This document shows, one piece after another, positions 8,538-15,541 of a stretch of 64,000 bases of DNA. Positions within the stretch are counted from its first letter, which is position 1; each line of letters starts with the position of its first letter. Location of the stretch: contig NZ_JBAMHQ010000001.1 in the NCBI RefSeq assembly GCF_037081775.1, positions 1,054,001-1,118,000 of the forward strand, written 5' to 3'. Position numbers and translations under genes: made by a program. The DNA comes from Haladaptatus sp. ZSTT2 (lineage in GTDB: Archaea > Halobacteriota > Halobacteria > Halobacteriales > Halococcaceae). Under the pieces are notes generated by a model, which saw only the letters and a list, made by a program, of their open reading frames with translations, had not been told where the DNA came from and made no database searches.

Positions 8538-9422
8538 TCAGACACTCGACAGTCTGGTCGTCCAAAAGTCGCGGAACGCGTCCGCGAGCGCCTCTTCGGG
8601 CTCGCCCGTGGCGTCGACCGTCCGCGTCGCGTCTGCGTGGGGCTTGAATTTTCCCAACACAGTTCGCTCGCCGACGACGATGAGGCGGTCTGCATCGGTC
8701 TGTTCGACCGCCTCCAAACAGCGTTCGACGTGGTCTGCAATCTGCCCCTCGCGGATGCGCTCGAACCGTCCCTGCGAGAAGCCACCCTTCGAGTGGTTGC
8801 TCTTTACGTCGGTCTCGAAGCCGGTGAGCGAGACGCGCTCGCGGCCCTCGTACTCACCGAGGGCGAACAGGTCAGACCGGACGAGCGCGAACGCGAAGGT
8901 TCCCGTCGGCTCGAACCATCCGCGGTCGAACGCGAAGTGGTCGTCCCACGATGTGCGTTCATCGGGTGAAAGCGGCGGTTCGAGGACGACGCTCACGAGG
9001 CCTGCATCGTCGCCGAAAAAGACGCAGGGAGCCGCCCGCGAGACGAGTGCGGCGCGGTCGCCGAGCAGGTCGGTGAGTTCAGTGGGCAAGTCGTCTGTCA
9101 CCACTGCAGAGAGCGCGCCCTCCGGCCCAGTCTCGACCGATTCGAGTCGAGTGAGCACCTCTGAGAGACGGTCGCCGCGGAGGCGCTCCGCTGTGCGAAC
9201 CGAGAGCGACTGCTCGCCGTCGGGTTGGCCGAGTTTGCCTTCGAGGCCCGCAATCTGGTCTTCGAGGCGGTTTACGCGCTCTTCTGCTTGCTGGCGGGCG
9301 TGGGAAGCGTCGGCGCGGCGTTCCTGTTCGGCCGAAAGCTGGCGTTCGAGGTGGCGTTTTTCCGATTCGAGTGCCTCGATTCGCTCCTTTAGCTCCGTGC
9401 GGCCGAGCAGGTCGTCAAACAT
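8538..9422 (-). CDS. Vms1/Ankzf1-like peptidyl-tRNA hydrolase (aRF1-related)
   Basis: The 294-residue protein starts with a coiled coil (about 8-65, heptads of Glu, Arg and Leu), followed by an eRF1-like domain. The diagnostic motif is GGFSQGRFERIRE at 213-225, the counterpart of the GGQ loop of release factors; eukaryotic Vms1/ANKZF1 and their archaeal relatives carry this GGxSQxR form and release nascent chains from tRNA on stalled ribosomes. By homology it should act in ribosome-associated quality control. The catalytic glutamine position and arginine are present. The ATG at 9422 opens the coiled coil. Confidence 0.8.
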   Translation of the reverse strand: MFDDLLGRTELKERIEALESEKRHLERQLSAEQERRADASHARQQAEERVNRLEDQIAGLEGKLGQPDGEQSLSVRTAERLRGDRLSEVLTRLESVETGPEGALSAVVTDDLPTELTDLLGDRAALVSRAAPCVFFGDDAGLVSVVLEPPLSPDERTSWDDHFAFDRGWFEPTGTFAFALVRSDLFALGEYEGRERVSLTGFETDVKSNHSKGGFSQGRFERIREGQIADHVERCLEAVEQTDADRLIVVGERTVLGKFKPHADATRTVDATGEPEEALADAFRDFWTTRLSSV

Positions 9423-9453
9423 CGGTCGAACTCGGGGACGAATCCCCTTAAAA

Positions 9454-9795
9454 TCAGGCGACTGTGCCGGCGATTCTGAGCAGTTGCTGGGCGCGCTCGC
9501 CGTGAGCGAGCCACACCTCGCGGCGCTCTGGTGGATTATCGAGTCTGAGTGCCTCGTTCAGCGATGCGGGCACGGCGAGGGTGTACTCCGGGACCCCCGC
9601 GTCTCCGTGAACCGAAAAGTGGCAGGTGCCGAGTTTCATGACGAGCGGGTAGTCTGTGCGGGCGACCCCCGCCGTCGCGTAGACCTGTTCGTTCACCTGC
9701 TCGTGTTGGGAGTGGTGCATCAGTGCAACGTCGCCGTCGTACGGTTCGACGTAGAGCTGGCCGACGTAGTAGCCACTTGAGAATCGCTCAAACAT
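9454..9795 (-). CDS. Small haloarchaeal conserved protein (probably DUF5802)
   Basis: The 113-residue protein starts MFERFSSGYYVGQLYVEP and continues with SQHEQVNEQ and a region containing PLVMKLG. This layout is familiar from a small soluble family found only in haloarchaea, which I recall as DUF5802. It has no signal or membrane segment and no obvious catalytic motif. I chose the ATG at 9795; an in-frame ATG at 9813 would add six residues. Function unknown. Confidence 0.8.
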   Translation of the reverse strand: MFERFSSGYYVGQLYVEPYDGDVALMHHSQHEQVNEQVYATAGVARTDYPLVMKLGTCHFSVHGDAGVPEYTLAVPASLNEALRLDNPPERREVWLAHGERAQQLLRIAGTVA

Positions 9796-9911
9796 ACTGG
9801 TATGTGTAATCATACCATAGTTTGGCTGATAAGTGTTTGCCGGCACGTTTATGTTGCCGTGCAAACACGGCACACGACACGCCTTTGACGGCGCGGCCCA
9901 CCACTTTGAGT

Positions 9912-10538
9912 ATGATTCCGGAGCGCTACGCGCGTTACTACCTCGAAAACGCGCCGAGCCTCACATGGCTCATCTTCGCCAACTCCGTTGCCATCCTCGT
10001 CGGCATCCGATTTTACGTCGAGACGATGCCCGACGTTTCGACCTTCCTCTGGCCGTTTTACACCGATTCGCCGGTCGCCGTGTTCTTCGCCACCCTCTCG
10101 CTCATGGCGCTCGTCCCGAACCTCGGCAAACGACTCGACGAGGCACCCCAAAACCTCGCACTGTGCTATCTGCACACGATTGCGTTCGTCTGGCTCGTCA
10201 AGTATGGCATCTGGACGGCGCTCGCACTGAATCTCGGCTTCTCCCAATACTTCCCCGAGGTGTGGGCGTACTTTGGCATCATTCTCACCCACCTCGGATT
10301 CGTCGGTGAGGCCTACCTCATGCCCCACTACGGGAAAACCACCCGCGGGGCGCTCGCCGCCGCCCTCGGGCTGATGTTCGTAAACGACTTCATCGACTAC
10401 GGGCTTGGCCTCCACCCGCCGCTTCGCTACGAACCCGGGCTTGCGTTGCCCGTGTTGACCGTGATACTGTCCGTGCTCACGGTCTGGCTCGCCTCGCGGG
10501 CGTTCGACCGGTACGACGCGACCGCAACCCAGCACTGA
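9912..10538 (+). CDS. DUF1405 membrane protein
   Basis: The 208-residue protein has five or six hydrophobic segments. It starts MIPERYARYYLENAPSLTW and includes the conserved run FVGEAYLMPHYGK (around 140-152) and NDFIDYGLGLHP, which match the DUF1405 integral membrane family of haloarchaea and Bacillus. No transport or catalytic role is established. It ends with a TGA at 10536-10538, 17 bp before the stop of the convergent, disrupted TrmB-like gene. Confidence 0.85.
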   Translation: MIPERYARYYLENAPSLTWLIFANSVAILVGIRFYVETMPDVSTFLWPFYTDSPVAVFFATLSLMALVPNLGKRLDEAPQNLALCYLHTIAFVWLVKYGIWTALALNLGFSQYFPEVWAYFGIILTHLGFVGEAYLMPHYGKTTRGALAAALGLMFVNDFIDYGLGLHPPLRYEPGLALPVLTVILSVLTVWLASRAFDRYDATATQH

Positions 10539-10555
10539 CGCCGTCGTCTCGTCAC

Positions 10556-10712
10556 TCACTCTTGTGGTAGTCGCTCTGTCGAAATGAGACGGTGGGCGAT
10601 AACGACTAATCCATTTCTCAGACCGCTCGCGTAAACCGCGTGCTCTTCGGTCGCGTCCACCCCCGTTTCTCCATCCGGCTGGATGGAACTCACGAAGAGG
10701 TTCGATTTATCG
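10556..10712 (-). pseudogene. 3' fragment of TrmB-like regulator split by the tnpB element
   Basis: On the minus strand the frame continues directly from the element edge as DKSNLFVSSIQPDG and ends HRLISTERLPQE with a TGA at 10558-10556, about 51 residues. Its content (SGLRNGLVVIAHRL) matches the usual C-terminus of haloarchaeal TrmB-like sugar-sensor regulators. It is in the same frame as the 5' part ending at 12224: joining the flanks restores GRLLLTDKSNLFVSS. Confidence 0.75.
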
Positions 10713-10713
10713 G

Positions 10714-12066
10714 TCAGTAACCCACGACTGAAGTCGTGGGCTTGTCAGTGGACTCCCCTTCTGACTCCGTAACGGAGTAGGCGTGGAAATCGCCATTCAG
10801 GTTCAGTGTCCCTGACGCTAGCGCACACTGACAGGGTGCGCCTCCACCCGAAGACTTCTGCCCCGAGTGGAGTTTCTTGAAAAGTTTGTGAGCGATGTTC
10901 TTGCTCGCGTTGTAATCCGCGTTCAGTTCGTACTCGCACTTCTGACACACGAACTGGTGTTTTGACCGCCGATTCGATTCATGCGTAAACCCACACGAAG
11001 AACACCGCTGAGACGTGTACGCAGGACTCACTTGTATGACCACGACACCGAGCATCTCGGTTTTGTATTCGACGTACTGGTAGAGGCGTCGGAACGCCCA
11101 CGCGTGGAATCGCTTTGCACCAACCATCCGTTTGCGAATATCAGTCAGGTTCTCGAACGCGATGTGCGTACAGCCGTGGTCGCGGGCTTCTTCGAGAATC
11201 TGAGTCGACGCTCGGTGTAACTCGTCTTGCATCCAACGGTGTTCACGGTCGTTCATCGACTGAATCGACAGGTGTGCGGACCGCGTACCTGTCTGTTGCA
11301 TCGACCCGCGAGTCTTCTCAAACTCTCGGCGTCGATGATTCATCTCGTCGGCGTTCCCGATGAACGCGCCAGTGGAAGTCACAGCAAGCGAGCCGTCCAC
11401 GTTCAGGTCAACACCAAGGACTGTTCTGTGCTTGGCGTCCTCAGAACGCGAAGCGTTCTGATGGGCTGCATCAGACGCTGTCTGATGAACGTCAGAAGAA
11501 TCAGCAGTGGACTGCTCGTCTGTGGTTCGGCGCATCCGTGCGTGGAGGTAGAACGACTCTGTGGGGCGGTCGTACTGCAACGTGGACATACGAAACTCGT
11601 AATCTTCGTTCAGCAGATATTCGCCAATCGGTGTTCCTTCGGGGTTGTCGGGAATCACGTAGTCGCACTCAACGCGACCGTTTACCGTTGAGAGGGAAAC
11701 GTGGTCGCGGTGGAACGTCGCACTTCGCTTGTCGTAGACGACGCTCCACGCATCGAAGTGTGGTTGGCTGGTGTTGTCGCCTTTCTTGAGGCGGGCGACA
11801 CCGCTTTTGGTGGCCTCGATAGCACGCCGAATCCCTTTCTGGAAGAGGTTTGCAGTCAACTCCGTCTCGGTTCGAAGTCGCTCGTAGAGGGCTTTCTCGG
11901 CTTTCTGTTTCGAGGTCACGCAGTAGTCGTTTGGGTGTCTCCACGCCCACTCTGCGGTGGTGTTCGCACAGTGGAGGAACTGATTTTTGGTCTGATGGAG
12001 GTCGTCGCACCGCTCGTTGGGTACGTCGAGTTTGACTTTGACGGTACGAATCACCTCCATCGTCAC
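10714..12066 (-). CDS. tnpB: TnpB RNA-guided endonuclease (IS605 OrfB family)
   Basis: The 450-residue protein has an N-terminal OrfB helix-turn-helix/WED-type part, a split RuvC nuclease with D220 (GVDLNVDG), E305 (FENLTD) and D384 (ADYNASKN), and a zinc ribbon C355xxC358...C374xxC377. All catalytic residues are present, so it should be active. TnpB proteins cut DNA next to a transposon-specific motif, guided by an RNA from the element's right end, and help keep the element in place. The stop codon is within the last three to six bases of the element. A second ATG two codons later (12060) may be the real start. The stretch 183-212, rich in D, S, A and H, is an insert between domains. Confidence 0.93.
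   Translation of the reverse strand: MTMEVIRTVKVKLDVPNERCDDLHQTKNQFLHCANTTAEWAWRHPNDYCVTSKQKAEKALYERLRTETELTANLFQKGIRRAIEATKSGVARLKKGDNTSQPHFDAWSVVYDKRSATFHRDHVSLSTVNGRVECDYVIPDNPEGTPIGEYLLNEDYEFRMSTLQYDRPTESFYLHARMRRTTDEQSTADSSDVHQTASDAAHQNASRSEDAKHRTVLGVDLNVDGSLAVTSTGAFIGNADEMNHRRREFEKTRGSMQQTGTRSAHLSIQSMNDREHRWMQDELHRASTQILEEARDHGCTHIAFENLTDIRKRMVGAKRFHAWAFRRLYQYVEYKTEMLGVVVIQVSPAYTSQRCSSCGFTHESNRRSKHQFVCQKCEYELNADYNASKNIAHKLFKKLHSGQKSSGGGAPCQCALASGTLNLNGDFHAYSVTESEGESTDKPTTSVVGY
10721..10740 (-). ncRNA. Right-end hairpin, probable 3' end of the TnpB guide RNA scaffold
   Basis: CCCACGAC and GTCGTGGG form a perfect 8-bp stem around a 4-base loop, at the end of the tnpB reading frame. In TnpB systems the guide RNA covers the end of the gene and the right end, with the guide copied from flanking DNA. 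Here the guide would begin CGATAAATCGAACCTCTTCG. Only the hairpin is seen directly; the RNA is inferred. Confidence 0.5.
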
Positions 12067-12162
12067 TTCACATATTGTGCTGTCTTTTGTAATTGTGCGG
12101 GTTAACGTGGGGGTGTCGGCTTGCTATCGCTCGTGGTTGGTAAAATGGATTGTCGGATTCCT

Positions 12163-12182
12163 CCCACTCCTAAAGGAGTGGG
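12163..12182 (-). repeat. Left-end hairpin of the tnpB element
   Basis: CCCACTCC and GGAGTGGG form a perfect 8-bp stem with a TAAA loop on the + strand. Subterminal hairpins of this kind are what TnpA recognises in IS200/IS605 elements. Confidence 0.65.
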
Positions 12183-12225
12183 CTTCCTCCTTGAATCTCT
12201 GTCGGATTCCTCCTTGAATCTCTGT
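12180..12225. repeat. 23-bp tandem duplication at the element's left edge
   Basis: TTCCTCCTTGAATCTCTGT occurs at 12184-12202 and again at 12207-12225, a period of 23. A shorter copy of the spacer (GTCGGATTCCTCC) also lies at 12152-12164. It may be a slipped or doubled left end. Confidence 0.7.
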
Positions 12226-12828
12226 GAGAAGGAGACGCCCAACCGCTGCTTCGCCCTCTATATGTGGGCCTGTCAGCCAGTCCAACCCGGATTCGAACAC
12301 GCGTATCGAGGGAAACTCTTCTGAGAGTTTCGCGATAACCGACGGTGAGGATCCCCCAACGATGACCATGACACCACGGTCTTGTGCCGATTCGAGGCGT
12401 TCGAACAGCCTGTGGGAGAGCATCGCTTCGTCAGCGAGCACGAGGACGATTTCGGCGTCCGCACTGTCGATGAGTTCGATTGTCCGAGATTCGATTGCAT
12501 TCCGATTGTTTAGCGTCCACACTTCCGCAGGTTCCGAGTCCGATTTCGTGACTGGTTTGCTGAGAGTGCTCAACGACTGTTGGAGCGTGTCGATTCGGTC
12601 CAGATACTGCAGTCGAAGGGTTTCGGTTGCCTCCACAACGGAGACGGCTCGAAAGCGGCGAGGATTGCCGTGTTGGACGGATACCAACCCCTCTGCCTCC
12701 AACACCCGAATCGCGTCGTACACTCGCGTTCGAGGGATGTCTGAGAGCTCGCTTATCTCCTTTGCAGTACCAGCAAGATTAGTGTGACTGTCACTGAGTT
12801 GCGTAAAATCCGGATTTGGGTGAAACAA
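12224..12828 (-). pseudogene. 5' fragment of TrmB-like HTH regulator, interrupted by the tnpB element
   Basis: About 201 residues remain, with the winged-helix motif GTAKEISELSDIPRTRVYDAI, a coiled-coil part (LQQSLSTL) and a sensor region like a PLD/TrmB effector domain (EIVLVLADEAML, RGVMVIVGG). The frame runs on into the element and ends in it at 12124, giving a foreign tail. The rest of the gene is at 10556-10712. The usual N-terminal helix (LGLxEYEAR) is missing: the frame opens at a TTG (12828) and upstream sequence offers no match, so the 5' end also seems eroded. Confidence 0.75.
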
Positions 12829-13156
12829 ACCCCTATAACGTGGGGCTGCAATGATCCATTGCGTACTCCGTCACAGGTGCGCATCTTCGACGTGGGGTCG
12901 AAGAGGGGGATTCGCTTCGGAGCAGAGGGGGTTAAAGAAGGGTATTCGCTTCGGAGCAGGGGGAGACACGGGGTCCACTGCTTGTCCACTGATTCACGCC
13001 GTGCGATCATCAGATGGTCGATTCGAGTGAATCGGTGGGCGTGTAATTCGTCAATACGTCAATGAGTTTGCGACTGCTACGCAGAGCGGTTCTACTCGCC
13101 GGACCGACTTCGGCGGTGAGGTATGCTTTTCCCCACAGGCTACCAAAGAGTTACTA
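12829..13156. other. 328-bp intergenic stretch with a short direct repeat
   Basis: No credible gene. ATTCGCTTCGGAGCAG is present twice (12910-12925 and 12944-12959, period 34), set in G-rich sequence. The end nearest 13157 may hold the promoter of the next gene (GTATGCTTTT at 13121-13130), 27-36 nt before its ATG. Confidence 0.5.
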
Positions 13157-13819
13157 ATGGACTCGGCCGCCCTGCTTGACTTACTCGGAAACGAAAATCG
13201 CCGGCGCATCCTGCGATTGCTCGCACGCAAACCGTGCTACGTGACCGAAATCAGCGAGTACCTCGGGGTCAGCCCAAAGGCGGTCATCGACCACCTCCGC
13301 AAACTCGAAGACGCCGGGCTCGTCGAAAGTCGCACCGACGACCAGCGACGCAAATACTTCCACATCGCCCGGAACCTCCGGCTCGAAGTGAACGTCTCAC
13401 CCTACAGTTTCGGCACGAAAAGCGCCTATCCAGCGAGTTCGAGCCTCGACATGACGACGACGTGTCGCCACCTCACCCTCGACGTGAAAACCGCGAGCAC
13501 GAACAGCGACACCTCGGTCGAAGAAGTCGTCTCGGAACTCGCCAGCTTAGAGCAATTAGAAAGCGAGCTGTCGATGGCCCAACGCTGGGTACAGGGCCGC
13601 CTCACCGACGTGATGGACCGGCTCTCTGAGTACGTCGGCGATGCGAACGCCCGGCTGTTTACCGACATTCTACGAGCGATGGCGGGCGGTGCGGACACGG
13701 TCGCCAAAATCTCGACCGTCATCGAAGCCCCCTACCCCATCGTCGAAGATTCGCTCTATCAGCTCAACGAGCGCGGCCTCGTGTACTTCGACAACGGCGT
13801 GTGGAAAATCGCGGATTAA
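13157..13819 (+). CDS. ArsR-type winged-helix transcription regulator
   Basis: The 220-residue protein begins MDSAALLDLLGNENRRRIL, followed by a classical winged helix (8-75) with recognition helix SPKAVIDHLRKLEDAGLV and wing TDDQRRKYFHI. The middle holds a coiled region (120-165). The C-terminus (170-220) looks like a second small helical or winged domain with ...ISTVIEAPYPIVEDSLYQLNERG. The family is conserved in haloarchaea and its effector is unknown. Its stop overlaps by four bases the stop of the convergent membrane gene. Confidence 0.88.
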   Translation: MDSAALLDLLGNENRRRILRLLARKPCYVTEISEYLGVSPKAVIDHLRKLEDAGLVESRTDDQRRKYFHIARNLRLEVNVSPYSFGTKSAYPASSSLDMTTTCRHLTLDVKTASTNSDTSVEEVVSELASLEQLESELSMAQRWVQGRLTDVMDRLSEYVGDANARLFTDILRAMAGGADTVAKISTVIEAPYPIVEDSLYQLNERGLVYFDNGVWKIAD

Positions 13820-14274
13820 AGCTCTCTTGTGAAGCCGTCTTTCAGGTCGCGTCCGACGTAGAAGCCAGCGATAGCGAGGCCGAAGCCCGCGCCAGCGCTG
13901 AACACCGCGAGCGGGACGCCAAGGCCCACCGCGGTCAGGAGTAGGTTTCCGAGAAGCGCACTCACGCCGGAGACGAGTGCCCCCGCCGCACCGATTTCGA
14001 GGTAGCGACGACCGTCTGCGAGAAGGCCGAGCACGAACGCGACGACTGTGAGTCCGGCGAGGCTTCCAAGCGGGCCAAACGGGAGGACGGCGCCGCCGAC
14101 GAACAGCCCAACGAGCGTGCCGACGAGTGCGAGGAGGAAGAATTTCGGGTCGAACAGCCGCGTGAGCCGGGGTGCGCGCGGGCGAAAGCGTGAGAGTCGA
14201 CTCGTGTCCGACTCTTCTTGCTGGCTCGCGCTTGTCGGGCGCGTTCGCGTGAGTTCGTCTGTACGCTCTGCCAT
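13816..14274 (-). CDS. Small multi-spanning membrane protein
   Basis: A 152-residue protein with a polar, Arg-rich N-terminus (1-42) and then four Gly/Leu/Val-rich transmembrane segments (about 45-64, 68-86, 94-112, 116-138), ending in RDLKDGF. Glycine-zipper-like pattern (GTLVGLFVGGAVL). I do not recognise a named family and assign no function. It converges with the ArsR-type gene. Confidence 0.75.
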   Translation of the reverse strand: MAERTDELTRTRPTSASQQEESDTSRLSRFRPRAPRLTRLFDPKFFLLALVGTLVGLFVGGAVLPFGPLGSLAGLTVVAFVLGLLADGRRYLEIGAAGALVSGVSALLGNLLLTAVGLGVPLAVFSAGAGFGLAIAGFYVGRDLKDGFTREL

Positions 14275-14556
14275 AGCGGGTGGTTCGCGCGCCGAGAATA
14301 AGGGCCTTGTGCGGCGGACGCTTGACGCGAGGCGTCCATAGTAGTAGTCGCATAACCGCTGGTTCTCGGCTGCCTACTAGTTGGAAGTTTGTAATTAACT
14401 AATGGAGCAGTCGTGGGAGTTGCGGATAGTTCCGCTCCGGAATCCACGAAGATGACGGCGTTAATGGGAGCTTTGACCGGACAGAGCCGGTTTGGAAGGC
14501 TCCTGCCGGGCCGAGAGAATATGTTGGGACGGATAGGGGGGAACTGGAGAACAACA

Positions 14557-15453
14557 ATGAATTTCACTCGACGGCAGGCACTCAAGGGTATCGGGATGGC
14601 AGGGATTGTGGGCGGCGTAAGTGCATTCGCACTGAGCGGCTCTGCAGCAGCAGCGATGACAAGCGAGATAACGGCATCGAATCCCGGCGTAGTTCGCAAT
14701 GATGACGGGAACATTACCGAGGTATACGTGGTTCCAAAGGTGTACACGGAGTGGCGCAACTTCGACGAAGTGCCACTGAAGCTCCGGTACATCCTAGAAG
14801 CAGGCATCGACGGGCAGGGCTACTCGCCCGTATATCGCGAGACGCCGTGGCTGTTTACGGATAACAATGACAAACTCGGCACCGCGACCCACAGCACCAC
14901 CGACCGATTCCCGGACGCAGGCCGCGTGCCGCTCGCAACGGGGAACTCTGCGTTTTACAACATCAACGGCAACGGCGACTTCGTCTCGCCTGACGACGGG
15001 AGCGTCATCGTCCCACCGAAAATCGTCCTCTACAAAGAAGGGGAGGGCGCGTACTACGACGAACCGACCGACTACGACGGGCACACCGGTGGATCCGGGA
15101 TGGACCACTGGACGGGGGCGAGTCTCGGCAGTGACTCAGGCGACTACGCCAACGGCAACTACGGCGTTATCGGCAATACGGACATGCTCGACCAAGACAC
15201 AGACGGCGACTCGAAGACGACGACCATCTGGCTCCGGTTCTCGACCGTTCTCCTCGACGGCGCGTCTGAGTCGCTGATGCAGGCTGAATATCCGGCGTAC
15301 AGCGGTTCTGCTGGCTACACCTACGAACGCCTTCGAAACATCGCCGGGAGCAACCCGTGTGTCTCCGTCTCGGAGACCTCGTTCGAGATAAGCGTCGAGA
15401 ACGAACCCGCGGAGATGGGAAGCAACGCAAGGGCGAATCCGGGCGTCAACTAA
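14557..15453 (+). CDS. Tat-exported protein of unknown function
   Basis: The 298-residue protein begins MNFTRRQALKGIGMAG, a twin-arginine signal followed by a hydrophobic stretch and an AAAA cleavage region near residue 29. The mature part is rich in Asp, Tyr, Gly and Thr, with a single Cys, and probably mostly beta. A DQDTDGD segment (around 211-217) looks like a calcium loop. I do not recognise the family. The frame is open back to a GTG at 14413, but that start would bury the Tat signal 48 residues inside, so I use the ATG at 14557. The likely promoter box (TTGTAATTAACTA, about 14389-14401) is well upstream, giving a leader of about 135 nt. Confidence 0.82.
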   Translation: MNFTRRQALKGIGMAGIVGGVSAFALSGSAAAAMTSEITASNPGVVRNDDGNITEVYVVPKVYTEWRNFDEVPLKLRYILEAGIDGQGYSPVYRETPWLFTDNNDKLGTATHSTTDRFPDAGRVPLATGNSAFYNINGNGDFVSPDDGSVIVPPKIVLYKEGEGAYYDEPTDYDGHTGGSGMDHWTGASLGSDSGDYANGNYGVIGNTDMLDQDTDGDSKTTTIWLRFSTVLLDGASESLMQAEYPAYSGSAGYTYERLRNIAGSNPCVSVSETSFEISVENEPAEMGSNARANPGVN

Positions 15454-15541
15454 CCGAACCAGCGGCGTTTTTCGGTCGTTTCTGTCCAGCCATCATGTGA
15501 AGATGGCAGGGTTCAAGTCCAGTCACGCGGTAGCGGGGCGT

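Larger units (their letters stand above)
10713..12223 (-). mobile_element. IS200/IS605-group element with tnpB only (IS1341-like), about 1511 bp
   Basis: The ends were deduced by comparing the two halves of the interrupted regulator. On the minus strand the left flank ends CTTCTCAC, the element starts AGAGATTCAAGGAGG and ends TTACTGAC, and the gene resumes CGATAAATCG. There is no target duplication, as expected for this single-strand transposon group. The left end carries an 8-bp hairpin (12163-12182) and a 23-bp tandem repeat; the right end carries an 8-bp hairpin (10721-10740). No tnpA lies inside, so movement needs a transposase in trans. The exact right edge is ambiguous by about 2 bp. 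Confidence 0.8.

Noticed and set aside
12124-12828. An intact 234-residue TrmB-type regulator
   Set aside because: Its last 33 residues are read from the left end of the tnpB element; the true C-terminus is at 10556-10712, so the gene is split.
14413-14556. N-terminal extension of the Tat protein from GTG 14413
   Set aside because: It would move the twin-arginine signal away from the N-terminus. The ATG at 14557 gives a normal Tat signal.
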